The position numbers were made by a program, and so were the translations under genes. This document shows, piece after piece, positions 53,620-61,648 of a stretch of 64,000 bases of DNA. The DNA lies in the NCBI GenBank assembly GCA_016235425.1, contig JACRLC010000015.1, positions 78,607-142,606 on the forward strand. The letters run 5' to 3'. The notes below the pieces were generated by a model, which was not told the origin of the DNA, did no database searches, and saw only the letters and a program-made list of their open reading frames with translations. The stretch is from Chloroflexota bacterium. Lineage in GTDB: Bacteria > Chloroflexota > Anaerolineae > Anaerolineales > Villigracilaceae. Every line of letters begins with the position of its first letter. Positions within the stretch are counted from its first letter, which is position 1.

Positions 53620-54828
53620 ATGAAAAATTTTTCCCTTGTTTACATCATCGGCACGTATCCCGGCATGACAACCACTTTCATTGACCGCGAAATCCGGGCA
53701 TTGCGTTCGGAGGGAGTGCAGGTGCATGTCGTCTCCATTCGCAGGCCGCATACATCGCTTTCGCCCGCGCAGGAGAAATTGCAGGGGATCACGCGTTATC
53801 TTTTGCCGCTTTCGTGGCTGAAATTTTTTATCGGGCATTTTCGCTTTGCGCTTCTAAAACCGGCCAGGTACTTTGGAACGCTGTTTGAGATGTTTGCAAG
53901 TCCTCACCCGCGTTTTTTTGAACGTCTGAAAACTGTCCTGCATTTTGCCGAAGGGGTATATGCCGCAGAAGTTATCCGTGAAGGGACCTGCGATCACATC
54001 CACGCTCACTTCGTAGACCGGGCTTCCAGTGTGGCAATGGTCGCGGGCAGGTTGTTGAATGTACCGTACAGTGTCACCGCGCACGCCAACGATATTTACG
54101 TCAACCCGGTGTTGTTGCCGCTGAAACTCTCTCGAGCGAGCTTTGTCGCCACTTGCACGGGATACAACCGCCGGCATTTGGCAGAGGTCGTCCATTTGAA
54201 CGGCAAATTGCATTGTTTTTATCATGGCTTGGAATTGGAAGCCTACCAGCCAACAAGGCACATCCTGCCGGAGAAGTCCACGATTGCGGCCGTTGGACAA
54301 CTCAAGGAGAAGAAGGGATTTCATTATCTTCTTCAGGCCTGTCGGATACTGAAAAATAGAGGCTACGATTTTCATTGCAAGATCATCGGGGAGGGAAAGT
54401 ACCGCCCGGTGCTCGAAGAACAAGTTCAAGAGCTATCGCTGGAATCGCACGTGACACTGCGCGGCGCGATTCCGCACGAAATGGTCATCAACGAGTTTCA
54501 GTGTTCCACAATATTCGTTTTGCCCTGCATCACAGGTTCGGACGGAGACCGCGACGGCATTCCCAACGCCATCCTCGAAGCGATGGCGATGCAGTTGCCG
54601 GTCGTATCCACGCAACATTCCGGCATCCCTGAAGTTGTGAAGGATGAAGTGAATGGCCTGCTCGTCCCTCCGGCTGATCCGCAAGCCTTGGCGGATGCCA
54701 TCGCCCGGCTGCTCGATGATCCGGCCTTGCGGATGAAAATGGGCGAACGCGGGCGTCAAATCGTATGTGAGCAATTCGATGCCAAGCGCAATGCCGGGCG
54801 GTTGCTGGAAGAAATGGTCAAAGCATGA
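53620..54828 (+). CDS. GT4 family glycosyltransferase
   Basis: A 402-residue GT-B enzyme starting MKNFSLVYIIGTYPGMTTTF, a pattern of colanic-acid-type WcaL/ExpE-like transferases. The donor site has AVGQLKEKKGFHYLLQAC and IPNAILEAMAMQLPVVST. The ATG at 53620 is preferred over the GTG at 53611; its ribosome binding site AAGGTAAG is part of the dispersed repeat. ATGA overlap with the next gene. Confidence 0.92.
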   Translation: MKNFSLVYIIGTYPGMTTTFIDREIRALRSEGVQVHVVSIRRPHTSLSPAQEKLQGITRYLLPLSWLKFFIGHFRFALLKPARYFGTLFEMFASPHPRFFERLKTVLHFAEGVYAAEVIREGTCDHIHAHFVDRASSVAMVAGRLLNVPYSVTAHANDIYVNPVLLPLKLSRASFVATCTGYNRRHLAEVVHLNGKLHCFYHGLELEAYQPTRHILPEKSTIAAVGQLKEKKGFHYLLQACRILKNRGYDFHCKIIGEGKYRPVLEEQVQELSLESHVTLRGAIPHEMVINEFQCSTIFVLPCITGSDGDRDGIPNAILEAMAMQLPVVSTQHSGIPEVVKDEVNGLLVPPADPQALADAIARLLDDPALRMKMGERGRQIVCEQFDAKRNAGRLLEEMVKA

Positions 54829-55847
54829 CTGCACCCAATGCCGTGTTTTCCACTCTTGCCGACCGCTCCCTGTTTCTCGTCTGGGGACCTCCCAGCCATG
54901 GGCCGCGCAGTCAGGTCTTTGCGAAGGAACTGGGTATTCGCGAACTCCACTACATTCATGCGACATCTCGTCGAGGGGTATTCATCGCGCCTTTCAAATA
55001 TGCGCTTCAAGCCGCCCGGACCTTGAGCCTGCTTCTGCAAAAAAAACCAAGACTGGTCTACGTGCAGAGTCCGCCGGGGCTGGCAGTGTTGTTCGTTTAC
55101 ATCTACTGCGCGCTGACAAATGGACACTTTGTGGTGGACGCGCATAGCGCCGCGATGCAGCTGCCGGTTTGGACGCGGCCGCGCTGGTTTTGGGGGGAGC
55201 TGGCCCGCAAAGCATTGACGACCATCGTAACGAATAAACACTTTGAACAGATGCTGATGGATTGGGGCGCGCGTGCGTTGGTGCTTCCCGATATCCCCAC
55301 TACGTTTCCCAAAAGCGAACTCTATCCGCTCGATGACGGTTTCCATGTGACGGTGGTCAACACCTTTTCAGCCGATGAGCCGCTGGAGGAAATTTTGGAG
55401 GCGGCGAGAGATTTGGAAGGTGTGCAATTTCATATCACTGGCAGAGTAAACCGCGGCGATCCCAAATTGGTTGAGCGGGCGCCGGGCAATGTCCACTTCA
55501 CTGATTTTCTGGGCACCGAACGATATTACTCGCTGTTACACGCCAGCCATGCGGTCATGTGCCTGACGACTCGTGACCATACCATGCAAAGAGGCGCGTG
55601 CGAAGCACTTTCGCTGGGGAAGCCGATCATCACGTCGCACTGGATGTTGTTGCGGGAGTATTTTCACAGTGGCACAGTCCACGTGGATAACTCACGCGAT
55701 GGAATTAGGGCAGGGGTGAGCGAAATGAAGTCCAACTATGCCGGCTATCTCTCAGGAATTCGGGATCTTCGGGCGAGTCAGCAGGCTGAATGGGAGAAAA
55801 AGGTTGGGGAGTTGGCCGCGCTGGTTCGGTCCGCGTTGGAGGCGTGA
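54825..55847 (+). CDS. GT4-like glycosyltransferase
   Basis: A 340-residue protein with a GT-B pattern: an N-terminal domain with FLVWGPPSHGPRSQVFAKEL and LVYVQSPPGLAVLFVY, and a shorter C-terminal domain with GACEALSLGKPIITS. The donor Glu motif is weaker than in its neighbours (GACEALSLGKP). It may be membrane-associated through the hydrophobic stretch near residue 80. Translation is coupled with the preceding transferase. Donor and acceptor are unknown. Confidence 0.8.
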   Translation: MTAPNAVFSTLADRSLFLVWGPPSHGPRSQVFAKELGIRELHYIHATSRRGVFIAPFKYALQAARTLSLLLQKKPRLVYVQSPPGLAVLFVYIYCALTNGHFVVDAHSAAMQLPVWTRPRWFWGELARKALTTIVTNKHFEQMLMDWGARALVLPDIPTTFPKSELYPLDDGFHVTVVNTFSADEPLEEILEAARDLEGVQFHITGRVNRGDPKLVERAPGNVHFTDFLGTERYYSLLHASHAVMCLTTRDHTMQRGACEALSLGKPIITSHWMLLREYFHSGTVHVDNSRDGIRAGVSEMKSNYAGYLSGIRDLRASQQAEWEKKVGELAALVRSALEA

Positions 55848-55912
55848 CATCCGCAGGAAAATGTTTGAGCGCAAGAGTCTGTAATTTATCGGTTTATTCA
55901 AGGAGGCTGAGA

Positions 55913-57232
55913 ATGTCGAATATCAGTATTTTTGGTTTGGGTTATGTTGGGGCTGTGTCGCTGGCATGTTTGGCCGATAACGGTCATAAGATGATCGGCG
56001 TGGATGTGAACCCGCTCAAGGTGAATATCATCAACGAGGGGCGCAGTCCGATTGTCGAAGCCGGGTTGGATGAATTGATGAAGCGCGGCGCCGCTTCGGG
56101 AAACATCCGGGCGGTGACGGATTCGCGTGAGGCCGTTCATGCCACTGACCTGTCCATTATTTGTGTGGGGACGCCCAGCAACTCCAACGGAAGCCTGGAC
56201 CTAAAGTACGTGGAAAAAGTGGCGCTTGAGATCGGCAGGGCGCTGGCTGACAAAGATGAGTATCACATCGTGGTTTTGCGAAGCACTGTTCTGCCTGGGA
56301 CGACGGAGGGAGTGGTGATCCCGGCGCTGGAACGCGGCTCAGGCAAGAAATATGGCGTTGATTTTGGCGTGTGTTTCAACCCCGAATTTCTGCGCGAGGG
56401 AAGCTCGATCCAGGACTTTTACAGCCCGCCCTTTACCGTCATCGGCGCGGACGATGGGAAGGTGGTTGAAGCCGTGCAGGAGTTATACGGCATGTTGTCT
56501 GCGCCGGTGCGCGTGGACACGATTCGCGTGGCCGAGATGGTGAAATATGCCTGCAATGCCTTCCATGCCCTCAAGGTGACTTTTGCAAATGAGATCGGAA
56601 ATATCTGCAAGGCGAATGAGATTGACAGCCATCGAGTGATGGAAATTTTCTGCCTCGATACGAAATTGAATTTATCCCCATATTACCTGAAGCCGGGGTT
56701 TGCCTTTGGCGGCTCCTGTTTGCCGAAAGATTTACGCGCGCTTCTCTACCTCAGCCGCCATTTTGACTTGTTCACGCCGGTTCTCGAATCCATCATTCCC
56801 AGCAACAACCTTCAAGTGGAGCGTGCCTATCGCATGGTCACAGAGGCGGGTAGTAATCGCGTGGGGGTGCTGGGTTTCAGCTTCAAGGCCGGAACCGATG
56901 ATCTGCGCGAAAGTCCCATCGTGGAATTGATCGAACGCTTGATCGGGAAAGGGTATGCCATTCAGGTGTACGACAAGAGCGTCTCGCTGGCAAATTTGCA
57001 CGGCGCGAACCGCGCATACATTGAGAAGGAAATCCCGCACATCGCGCAATTGATGGCTGACAGCGTGGATGAGGTCATCGAAGGCAGTGACGTGATCGTG
57101 GTCGGCAATAATTCACCGGAATTCCAGAGCGTGCGCGACCAGTTCAATGGCCGTCACGTGATGATCGATCTGGTACGCGCCGCGGGACAGGAGGCTGTGA
57201 GCAATGGGCGTTATCAAGGACTCAGTTGGTAA
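55913..57232 (+). CDS. GDP-mannose 6-dehydrogenase-like nucleotide sugar dehydrogenase (AlgD type)
   Basis: A 439-residue UDP-glucose/GDP-mannose dehydrogenase family enzyme. The NAD motif is IFGLGYVGAVSLACLADNGH, the catalytic Cys lies in FGGSCLPKDLRALL, and FNPEFLREGSSIQDF and GFSFKAGTDDLRESPIVELI are conserved. The wording of these motifs and HGANRAYIEKEIPHI look most like AlgD, which makes GDP-mannuronate; UDP-sugar use cannot be ruled out. AAGGAGG precedes the ATG at 55913. The next glycosyltransferase gene overlaps its end by 29 bases. Confidence 0.9.
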   Translation: MSNISIFGLGYVGAVSLACLADNGHKMIGVDVNPLKVNIINEGRSPIVEAGLDELMKRGAASGNIRAVTDSREAVHATDLSIICVGTPSNSNGSLDLKYVEKVALEIGRALADKDEYHIVVLRSTVLPGTTEGVVIPALERGSGKKYGVDFGVCFNPEFLREGSSIQDFYSPPFTVIGADDGKVVEAVQELYGMLSAPVRVDTIRVAEMVKYACNAFHALKVTFANEIGNICKANEIDSHRVMEIFCLDTKLNLSPYYLKPGFAFGGSCLPKDLRALLYLSRHFDLFTPVLESIIPSNNLQVERAYRMVTEAGSNRVGVLGFSFKAGTDDLRESPIVELIERLIGKGYAIQVYDKSVSLANLHGANRAYIEKEIPHIAQLMADSVDEVIEGSDVIVVGNNSPEFQSVRDQFNGRHVMIDLVRAAGQEAVSNGRYQGLSW

Positions 57233-58418
57233 ACGTCACTGCATGATCGTCCATGCGCGCTATCCACTTGGTGAACCGCGCGTGGAACGCGAAGCGCAGG
57301 CGCTCGTCAACGGCGGTTATGAAGTGGATGTGCTCTGCCTGCGAAACGACGATGAATTGCCGTTCCAGATCGAGGACGGGGTCAATGTTCATCGCCTGCC
57401 CGTAAAGCGTAACAAGGGCCGCGGGCTGGCCGCGCAGATGTGGGAGTACCTTGCCTTTTTTGTGTTGGTATTCCTGCGATTGTTCTCCCTTTATCCCCGT
57501 CGAAAATATCGGACACTTCAGGTACATAACCTGCCGGACTTCCTTGTCTTTTCGACTCTGCTTCCAAAACTATTCGGCGCTCGCGTCATCCTGGACCTCC
57601 ATGACCTGATGCCCGAATTCTTTGCAGGAACCTACGCCCGGTCAATGGAAAGCCTGCCTGTAAGGCTCTTGATACTCCAGGAGCGTCTGGCCTGCCGGTT
57701 TGCCGATCACGTTATCACGGTCACCGATCTGTGGCGAAAAACATTGATTGAGCGCGGCGTCCCGGCGGAAAAGGTCAGCGTGGTGATGAACGTTGCCAAC
57801 GGCCGGGTATTCAATGCTCAGGCGGCTGGCGCGCCCAGGAAGAGCGATGATCGTTTCAGGCTGATCTATCACGGTAACCTGGCCCAGCGCTATGGCATTG
57901 ACCTGCTTTTGCGCGCGGTGGTTCTCGTTCGAGAAACCATTCCCCAGATCCATTTGCTCGTGCATGGCCGCGGTGAATACTATCAAAATCTAATTGTCCT
58001 GGCGAATGAACTCCGCATGGACGGGAGCGTAACCTTCAATACGAGTCTTCTGCCTATCGCAGACCTGCCCGCATTAATCCGCCAGGCGGACATTGGAATC
58101 GTCCCGTATCGCCGCGGCGTATTTACAGACGGCATTCTTCCAACCAAGCTGATGGAGTACACCGCTGTCTGCATCCCAGTCATCGCCGCGCGAACACCCG
58201 CGATTGAGGCTTACTTTGACGAAGACATGGTTCAATTTTTTCCGCCGGGGGATGTCCAGGCATTGGCAGGTGCGATTATTTACCTCCACCAGCAGCCTGC
58301 CAGGCGCAAGCAATTGGCTTCGAAAGCAAGCCGTTTCAATAAAATTTATGACTGGCAGGACATCGCGAAGAATTACTTGTTGTTAGTGGAGCGGCTCCCA
58401 GAAACCAATCACCGCTGA
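57204..58418 (+). CDS. GT4 family glycosyltransferase
   Basis: A 404-residue GT-B enzyme. The N-terminal domain has CMIVHARYPLGEPRVEREAQ, a hydrophobic stretch (WEYLAFFVLVFLRLFSLY) that may sit on the membrane, and VHNLPDFLVF followed by LDLHDLMPE, a motif of WecA-linked or colanic-type transferases. The donor site has LIYHGNLAQRYGIDLLLRAV and LPTKLMEYTAVCIPVI. It is the last gene of the locus and ends at a strong terminator. The start within the AlgD-like gene suggests coupled translation. Confidence 0.9.
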   Translation: MGVIKDSVGKRHCMIVHARYPLGEPRVEREAQALVNGGYEVDVLCLRNDDELPFQIEDGVNVHRLPVKRNKGRGLAAQMWEYLAFFVLVFLRLFSLYPRRKYRTLQVHNLPDFLVFSTLLPKLFGARVILDLHDLMPEFFAGTYARSMESLPVRLLILQERLACRFADHVITVTDLWRKTLIERGVPAEKVSVVMNVANGRVFNAQAAGAPRKSDDRFRLIYHGNLAQRYGIDLLLRAVVLVRETIPQIHLLVHGRGEYYQNLIVLANELRMDGSVTFNTSLLPIADLPALIRQADIGIVPYRRGVFTDGILPTKLMEYTAVCIPVIAARTPAIEAYFDEDMVQFFPPGDVQALAGAIIYLHQQPARRKQLASKASRFNKIYDWQDIAKNYLLLVERLPETNHR

Positions 58419-58440
58419 TCGATAGCGGTGATTTTTGTTT
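58408..58440 (+). terminator. Intrinsic terminator ending the polysaccharide locus
   Basis: A perfect 9-base-pair stem (58408-58416 with 58424-58432) and 7-base loop, followed by TTTTGTTT. The stop codon of the last glycosyltransferase overlaps the 5' arm. Confidence 0.9.
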
Positions 58441-58465
58441 AATTTGCCCACTTTACGCAGTATCA

Positions 58466-58491
58466 TTGTACAACATCAGTGATTTGTACAA
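58466..58491 (+). promoter_or_regulatory. Operator-like pair of TTGTACAA palindromes
   Basis: The 8-base palindrome TTGTACAA occurs at 58466-58473 and again at 58484-58491, centres 18 bases apart, that is on nearly the same face of the helix. It lies 20 to 45 bases before the PfpI gene. A weak promoter (TTGCCC with TGTACA) may overlap the first copy. Confidence 0.45.
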
Positions 58492-58510
58492 ATGATGAAA
58501 GGATAATCTT

Positions 58511-59032
58511 ATGCGTTTACAAAATAAAAAAATCGCAATTCTCGTGGCCGAGGGTGTGGAAGACCTTGAATATTATGTGCCTCTCATGCGCTTGCAGGAG
58601 GAAGGCGCGCAGGTTCTCACTGCCGCTCTTGGTACGAAACCCCTGCATGGAAAGAACGGTCTTGCCATAACACCGGATACCCTCATTGAATCTCTCAAAG
58701 CCGATGAACTGTTTGCGCTCATCGTTCCCGGCGGATGGGCGCCTGACAAACTGCGCCGCCATCAGATCGTGAAAGACCTGGTTCGCCAAATGGACTCGGC
58801 GCGTAAACCCATCGGCATTATTTGTCACGGCGGCTGGGTCGCGGCCTCGGCAGGTATTGTGAAAGACCGCCGCGTCACAGGTTCGCTTGGCATCAAGGAT
58901 GACATGGTCAATGCGGGCGCGGCGTGGGTGGATGAACCCGCCTTCCGCGATAGCAACCTGGTTTGGGGCCGCGTGGTTGCCGATATTCCCGACTTTTGCA
59001 GGGAATTGGTCAAACTTCTCCTGGACAGTTGA
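58511..59032 (+). CDS. DJ-1/PfpI family protein
   Basis: A 173-residue protein of the PfpI (C56) group. The nucleophile elbow Cys is in GIICHGGWVAASAGI, the conserved Glu in LVAEGVEDLEY near residue 15-18, and the strand FALIVPGGWAPDKLRR precedes the elbow. Members act as glyoxalases, deglycases or stress proteins. Methylglyoxal synthase is encoded 35 kb upstream, so detoxification is a possible link, but only an inference. AAAGGAT precedes the ATG. It stands alone behind an operator-like repeat. Confidence 0.92.
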   Translation: MRLQNKKIAILVAEGVEDLEYYVPLMRLQEEGAQVLTAALGTKPLHGKNGLAITPDTLIESLKADELFALIVPGGWAPDKLRRHQIVKDLVRQMDSARKPIGIICHGGWVAASAGIVKDRRVTGSLGIKDDMVNAGAAWVDEPAFRDSNLVWGRVVADIPDFCRELVKLLLDS

Positions 59033-59379
59033 CCCCGGAAATTTCTCCCGCTCAACCGGCACGCTTCATTTCGGACCTGATAATTGGTCCGCAAAACCCT
59101 GATCATTTTCCCGGCGAGGAGAATGAGTCGGGTTGGCAACGCGGCTTCCAAAAACGGAATCAGGCTGTGGTCCCGCGTGAAGCGGTTTTGTCATGTTGAA
59201 AATGTTCTCTTAAGTCGTCTATATCAATTTTTATTGAATGGGTTGGACGTATTGCTTTTCTTGCGGATACGTTATAAACTTACATAAAGTTGTTTTCCTC
59301 AACTTCCGCTTGTTGTATAAATTGCTAAACTTATTGGTGGAAATTTCGAGTAAAAACGATAATTCTGGTTTAGCTATTT
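59033..59379 (+). other. Non-coding stretch upstream of the SPFH-like gene
   Basis: AT-rich towards its right end. Several TATAAA-like boxes occur (for example TTATAA near 59272 and GTATAAAT near 59315), any of which could be the promoter of the following three-gene group. No RNA gene or clear hairpin is seen. Confidence 0.45.
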
Positions 59380-60513
59380 ATGCGGCACTATGTAATGAAG
59401 GGCTTGGAGGAAATCTTGTCTACATGGCAATCTATCATCAAATCAGGGGTTACTGCTTTTGGAAGATGGAAGCGGCCCTATCAGTATGCGTTCAAGGATA
59501 GTGAAGTAGTTTCGCCTGGTCTCGAGAAGAAGATTTCGATCTTTACCGGCGCAGATTACGTCAACCTGCATCCGACCACTTATGTTGTGGCGAGGTCGCC
59601 TGAGGGCACCTGGCAAAACCTCAAGGGCGGATACGTTGAACTGCATCCGGGGCGCTACACCTACCATCTCGTAGACAAACGCGATCGCAGCGGCAGCCTG
59701 CCGAAGATCGCAGAGACAACGCTGGACGGCGCGATGGTATCGCTCGTTATCAGCGTCATGTATAAAGTTGTTGACCCAATACGCGTAATGGAAATCCAAA
59801 ATCCGGTGGATGCGCTGCTTTCGGGGCTTCACTCCGACACCAAGGAGTACATCCGAACGCACACATTCGATGAGATCGTAGGAAACAGCGATTCGAATGA
59901 GATTGACCGGGACCGAATGTTCCGTCACGTCCGGCAGGAACAAGGCAAGCATCATCAAATTTCCAGGGCGTTTGCTGTTGGCGATTTAATGGTGAAGGAC
60001 CGCGAAGTGGATTCAAGGTTCATGGATATCAGGAAAAACCTGCATATCCAGCAGGGGGAAAAGGATGTGGAAGCGAAATTGCTTACACAAAATCAAGAGT
60101 TGGAAAAAAGAGTAGCATCTCAGGAAGTGGAAATCAATCAGATGAAGGCTAAAGCCGAGGTGAGCCAGCAGGAAATCCTAAAAAAGGTTCGTATGCAGGA
60201 GATTGTGCTGGATCGCGAACGCCAGGCTTACCAGATGAAGCAGGAGCGATGGTCGCATACGATTGATGTTCTTGAGCGCGCTTTTTCCATGCCAAACTAT
60301 ATCCAGAGCACAAGCGGACTCAAATTAATCCAGGACATCATTTCTGAACTGAAAAAAGAAGCATCCATTGACTTCAATGTGGAATTGAGCCCTGATGGCG
60401 GCCACGCAGGTGCAGAGAACCAAAGCTCAAAGGGTGTTGCGGGTGGGAAGCCCAGTAATTTGGATGATCTAACCAACACCTTGTTGAGTATGCTTGATCG
60501 CAACAAGCGTTAG
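59380..60513 (+). CDS. SPFH/band-7-like protein with coiled coil
   Basis: A 377-residue protein. Residues 40-200 look like a band-7/SPFH domain (KISIFTGADYVNLHPTTYVV, TTLDGAMVSLVISVMYKVVD followed by P, and SDTKEYIRTHTFDEIV). Residues 210-300 are a charged heptad-rich coiled coil (LLTQNQELEKRVASQEVEIN). There is no obvious N-terminal membrane anchor; a short amphipathic segment stands there. The end is a Gly/Ser-rich tail with LTNTLLSMLDRN. SPFH proteins build large rings on membranes. It is the first of three same-strand genes, 19 bases before the next. A second ATG five codons in is an alternative start. Confidence 0.75.
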   Translation: MRHYVMKGLEEILSTWQSIIKSGVTAFGRWKRPYQYAFKDSEVVSPGLEKKISIFTGADYVNLHPTTYVVARSPEGTWQNLKGGYVELHPGRYTYHLVDKRDRSGSLPKIAETTLDGAMVSLVISVMYKVVDPIRVMEIQNPVDALLSGLHSDTKEYIRTHTFDEIVGNSDSNEIDRDRMFRHVRQEQGKHHQISRAFAVGDLMVKDREVDSRFMDIRKNLHIQQGEKDVEAKLLTQNQELEKRVASQEVEINQMKAKAEVSQQEILKKVRMQEIVLDRERQAYQMKQERWSHTIDVLERAFSMPNYIQSTSGLKLIQDIISELKKEASIDFNVELSPDGGHAGAENQSSKGVAGGKPSNLDDLTNTLLSMLDRNKR

Positions 60514-60532
60514 CAGCAAGGAAAATATTTCC

Positions 60533-61645
60533 ATGTCTGAACCGTGGATAGAGGTGGAACCCTGTAGTCAGACAGCCGATGACTTTGATCAGGGCTACCC
60601 CTGGCAGGCATCGTTTGCCGTGGTTCTTTGTGTGCCCGGCTTTTCCGAATGGGTCGTGCTGAAATGGGGATTTAACGCCGCCGCTTTGCTGGACGAAGCC
60701 ATGGAGCGGCAAAAGCTGTTTATCGAATCCCATCACGCGGTCAACCGCGACCTGCAAATGGAATATCCAGAACATCGAACGCTGGCTTTCCGTTACATGG
60801 CTGTTCCCAACATGGGAGTGTTGCCGGTGATCGTGGCAAAGGTCAAGGCGAGGACCAATGCAGATGCAGCCCGGTACGCCCTGGCATTTTGTCGTAAACT
60901 GCGTGCGACGCTTCCTTATGAGTATTCCGTGTCACCGGTTGCAACGAAGGAAGACTATTATGAGTTGTCAGGGAAGCGGTTGCTTTCCTCAAAAAATGGG
61001 GACTTGCAGATCTTGCAGATCAAACGATGCGAACAGCCTCTGCGGTTGAGCAATTCCATTCCTTTTATCCAGGGCTTTTGGAATTCGAGCGCGCGCGCCC
61101 ATGAGCTGGTATGGCGATTGCTTTCCAACGTGCCGCACCCAACCATGTTGAGTTTTATGCTGCGTCCAACAGTCTTGTACGAAAGAGAGTCAGATGTTTT
61201 GTGGGGACTTCAAAAACAGGTAGCGGAGAACAAACCCTCGGGCGAGGATGCGGGATGGGCTTCACTGTATTCAACGTGGAGCGGGGAGATCATCAAACGC
61301 AGGCTCGCGCCCTGGAAGAAATTTTATTACCTGCAAATTTTCCTGGCATCCAATCACGAGATCGAGGAAGACGCGGCGCAGGGGATCGGGGCGGTTCTGA
61401 CGCTGAATCATTCAATGCTGGGCCAGCCGGGTTACGAGATCGTCAGGCCGCAGGAGGATCAGGTAGGGGAGTGGGTGGAACGTGTCTCAGGGTTGGATGT
61501 GCTGTTGGCGGGGAGCCGTTTACCGGTCCCGCGCTTGAGCGAGGTTGTTGATCTGGACGAAGCGTTTGCCGCGATCCGATTGCCATATTCTCCCCCGGAG
61601 AACGGCCTGCCGGGAGTCAAATTCATAACGAGTGTGGGCGGTTGA
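60533..61645 (+). CDS. Protein of unknown family between SPFH-like and S1-kinase genes
   Basis: A 370-residue protein that I do not recognise. It has no signal peptide or membrane segment. Patterns include EHRTLAFRYMAVPNMGVLPV, AARYALAFCRKLRATLPYEY and, at the end, AFAAIRLPYSPPENGLPGVK. That last piece recalls the region ahead of the P-loop in HerA/VirB4-type conjugation ATPases, but no P-loop is present. It may be a stand-alone N-domain of that kind. The ATG at 60533 follows AAGGAAAA. It lies 19 bases after the SPFH-like gene and 3 bases before the S1-kinase gene. Confidence 0.6.
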   Translation: MSEPWIEVEPCSQTADDFDQGYPWQASFAVVLCVPGFSEWVVLKWGFNAAALLDEAMERQKLFIESHHAVNRDLQMEYPEHRTLAFRYMAVPNMGVLPVIVAKVKARTNADAARYALAFCRKLRATLPYEYSVSPVATKEDYYELSGKRLLSSKNGDLQILQIKRCEQPLRLSNSIPFIQGFWNSSARAHELVWRLLSNVPHPTMLSFMLRPTVLYERESDVLWGLQKQVAENKPSGEDAGWASLYSTWSGEIIKRRLAPWKKFYYLQIFLASNHEIEEDAAQGIGAVLTLNHSMLGQPGYEIVRPQEDQVGEWVERVSGLDVLLAGSRLPVPRLSEVVDLDEAFAAIRLPYSPPENGLPGVKFITSVGG

Positions 61646-61648
61646 TCC

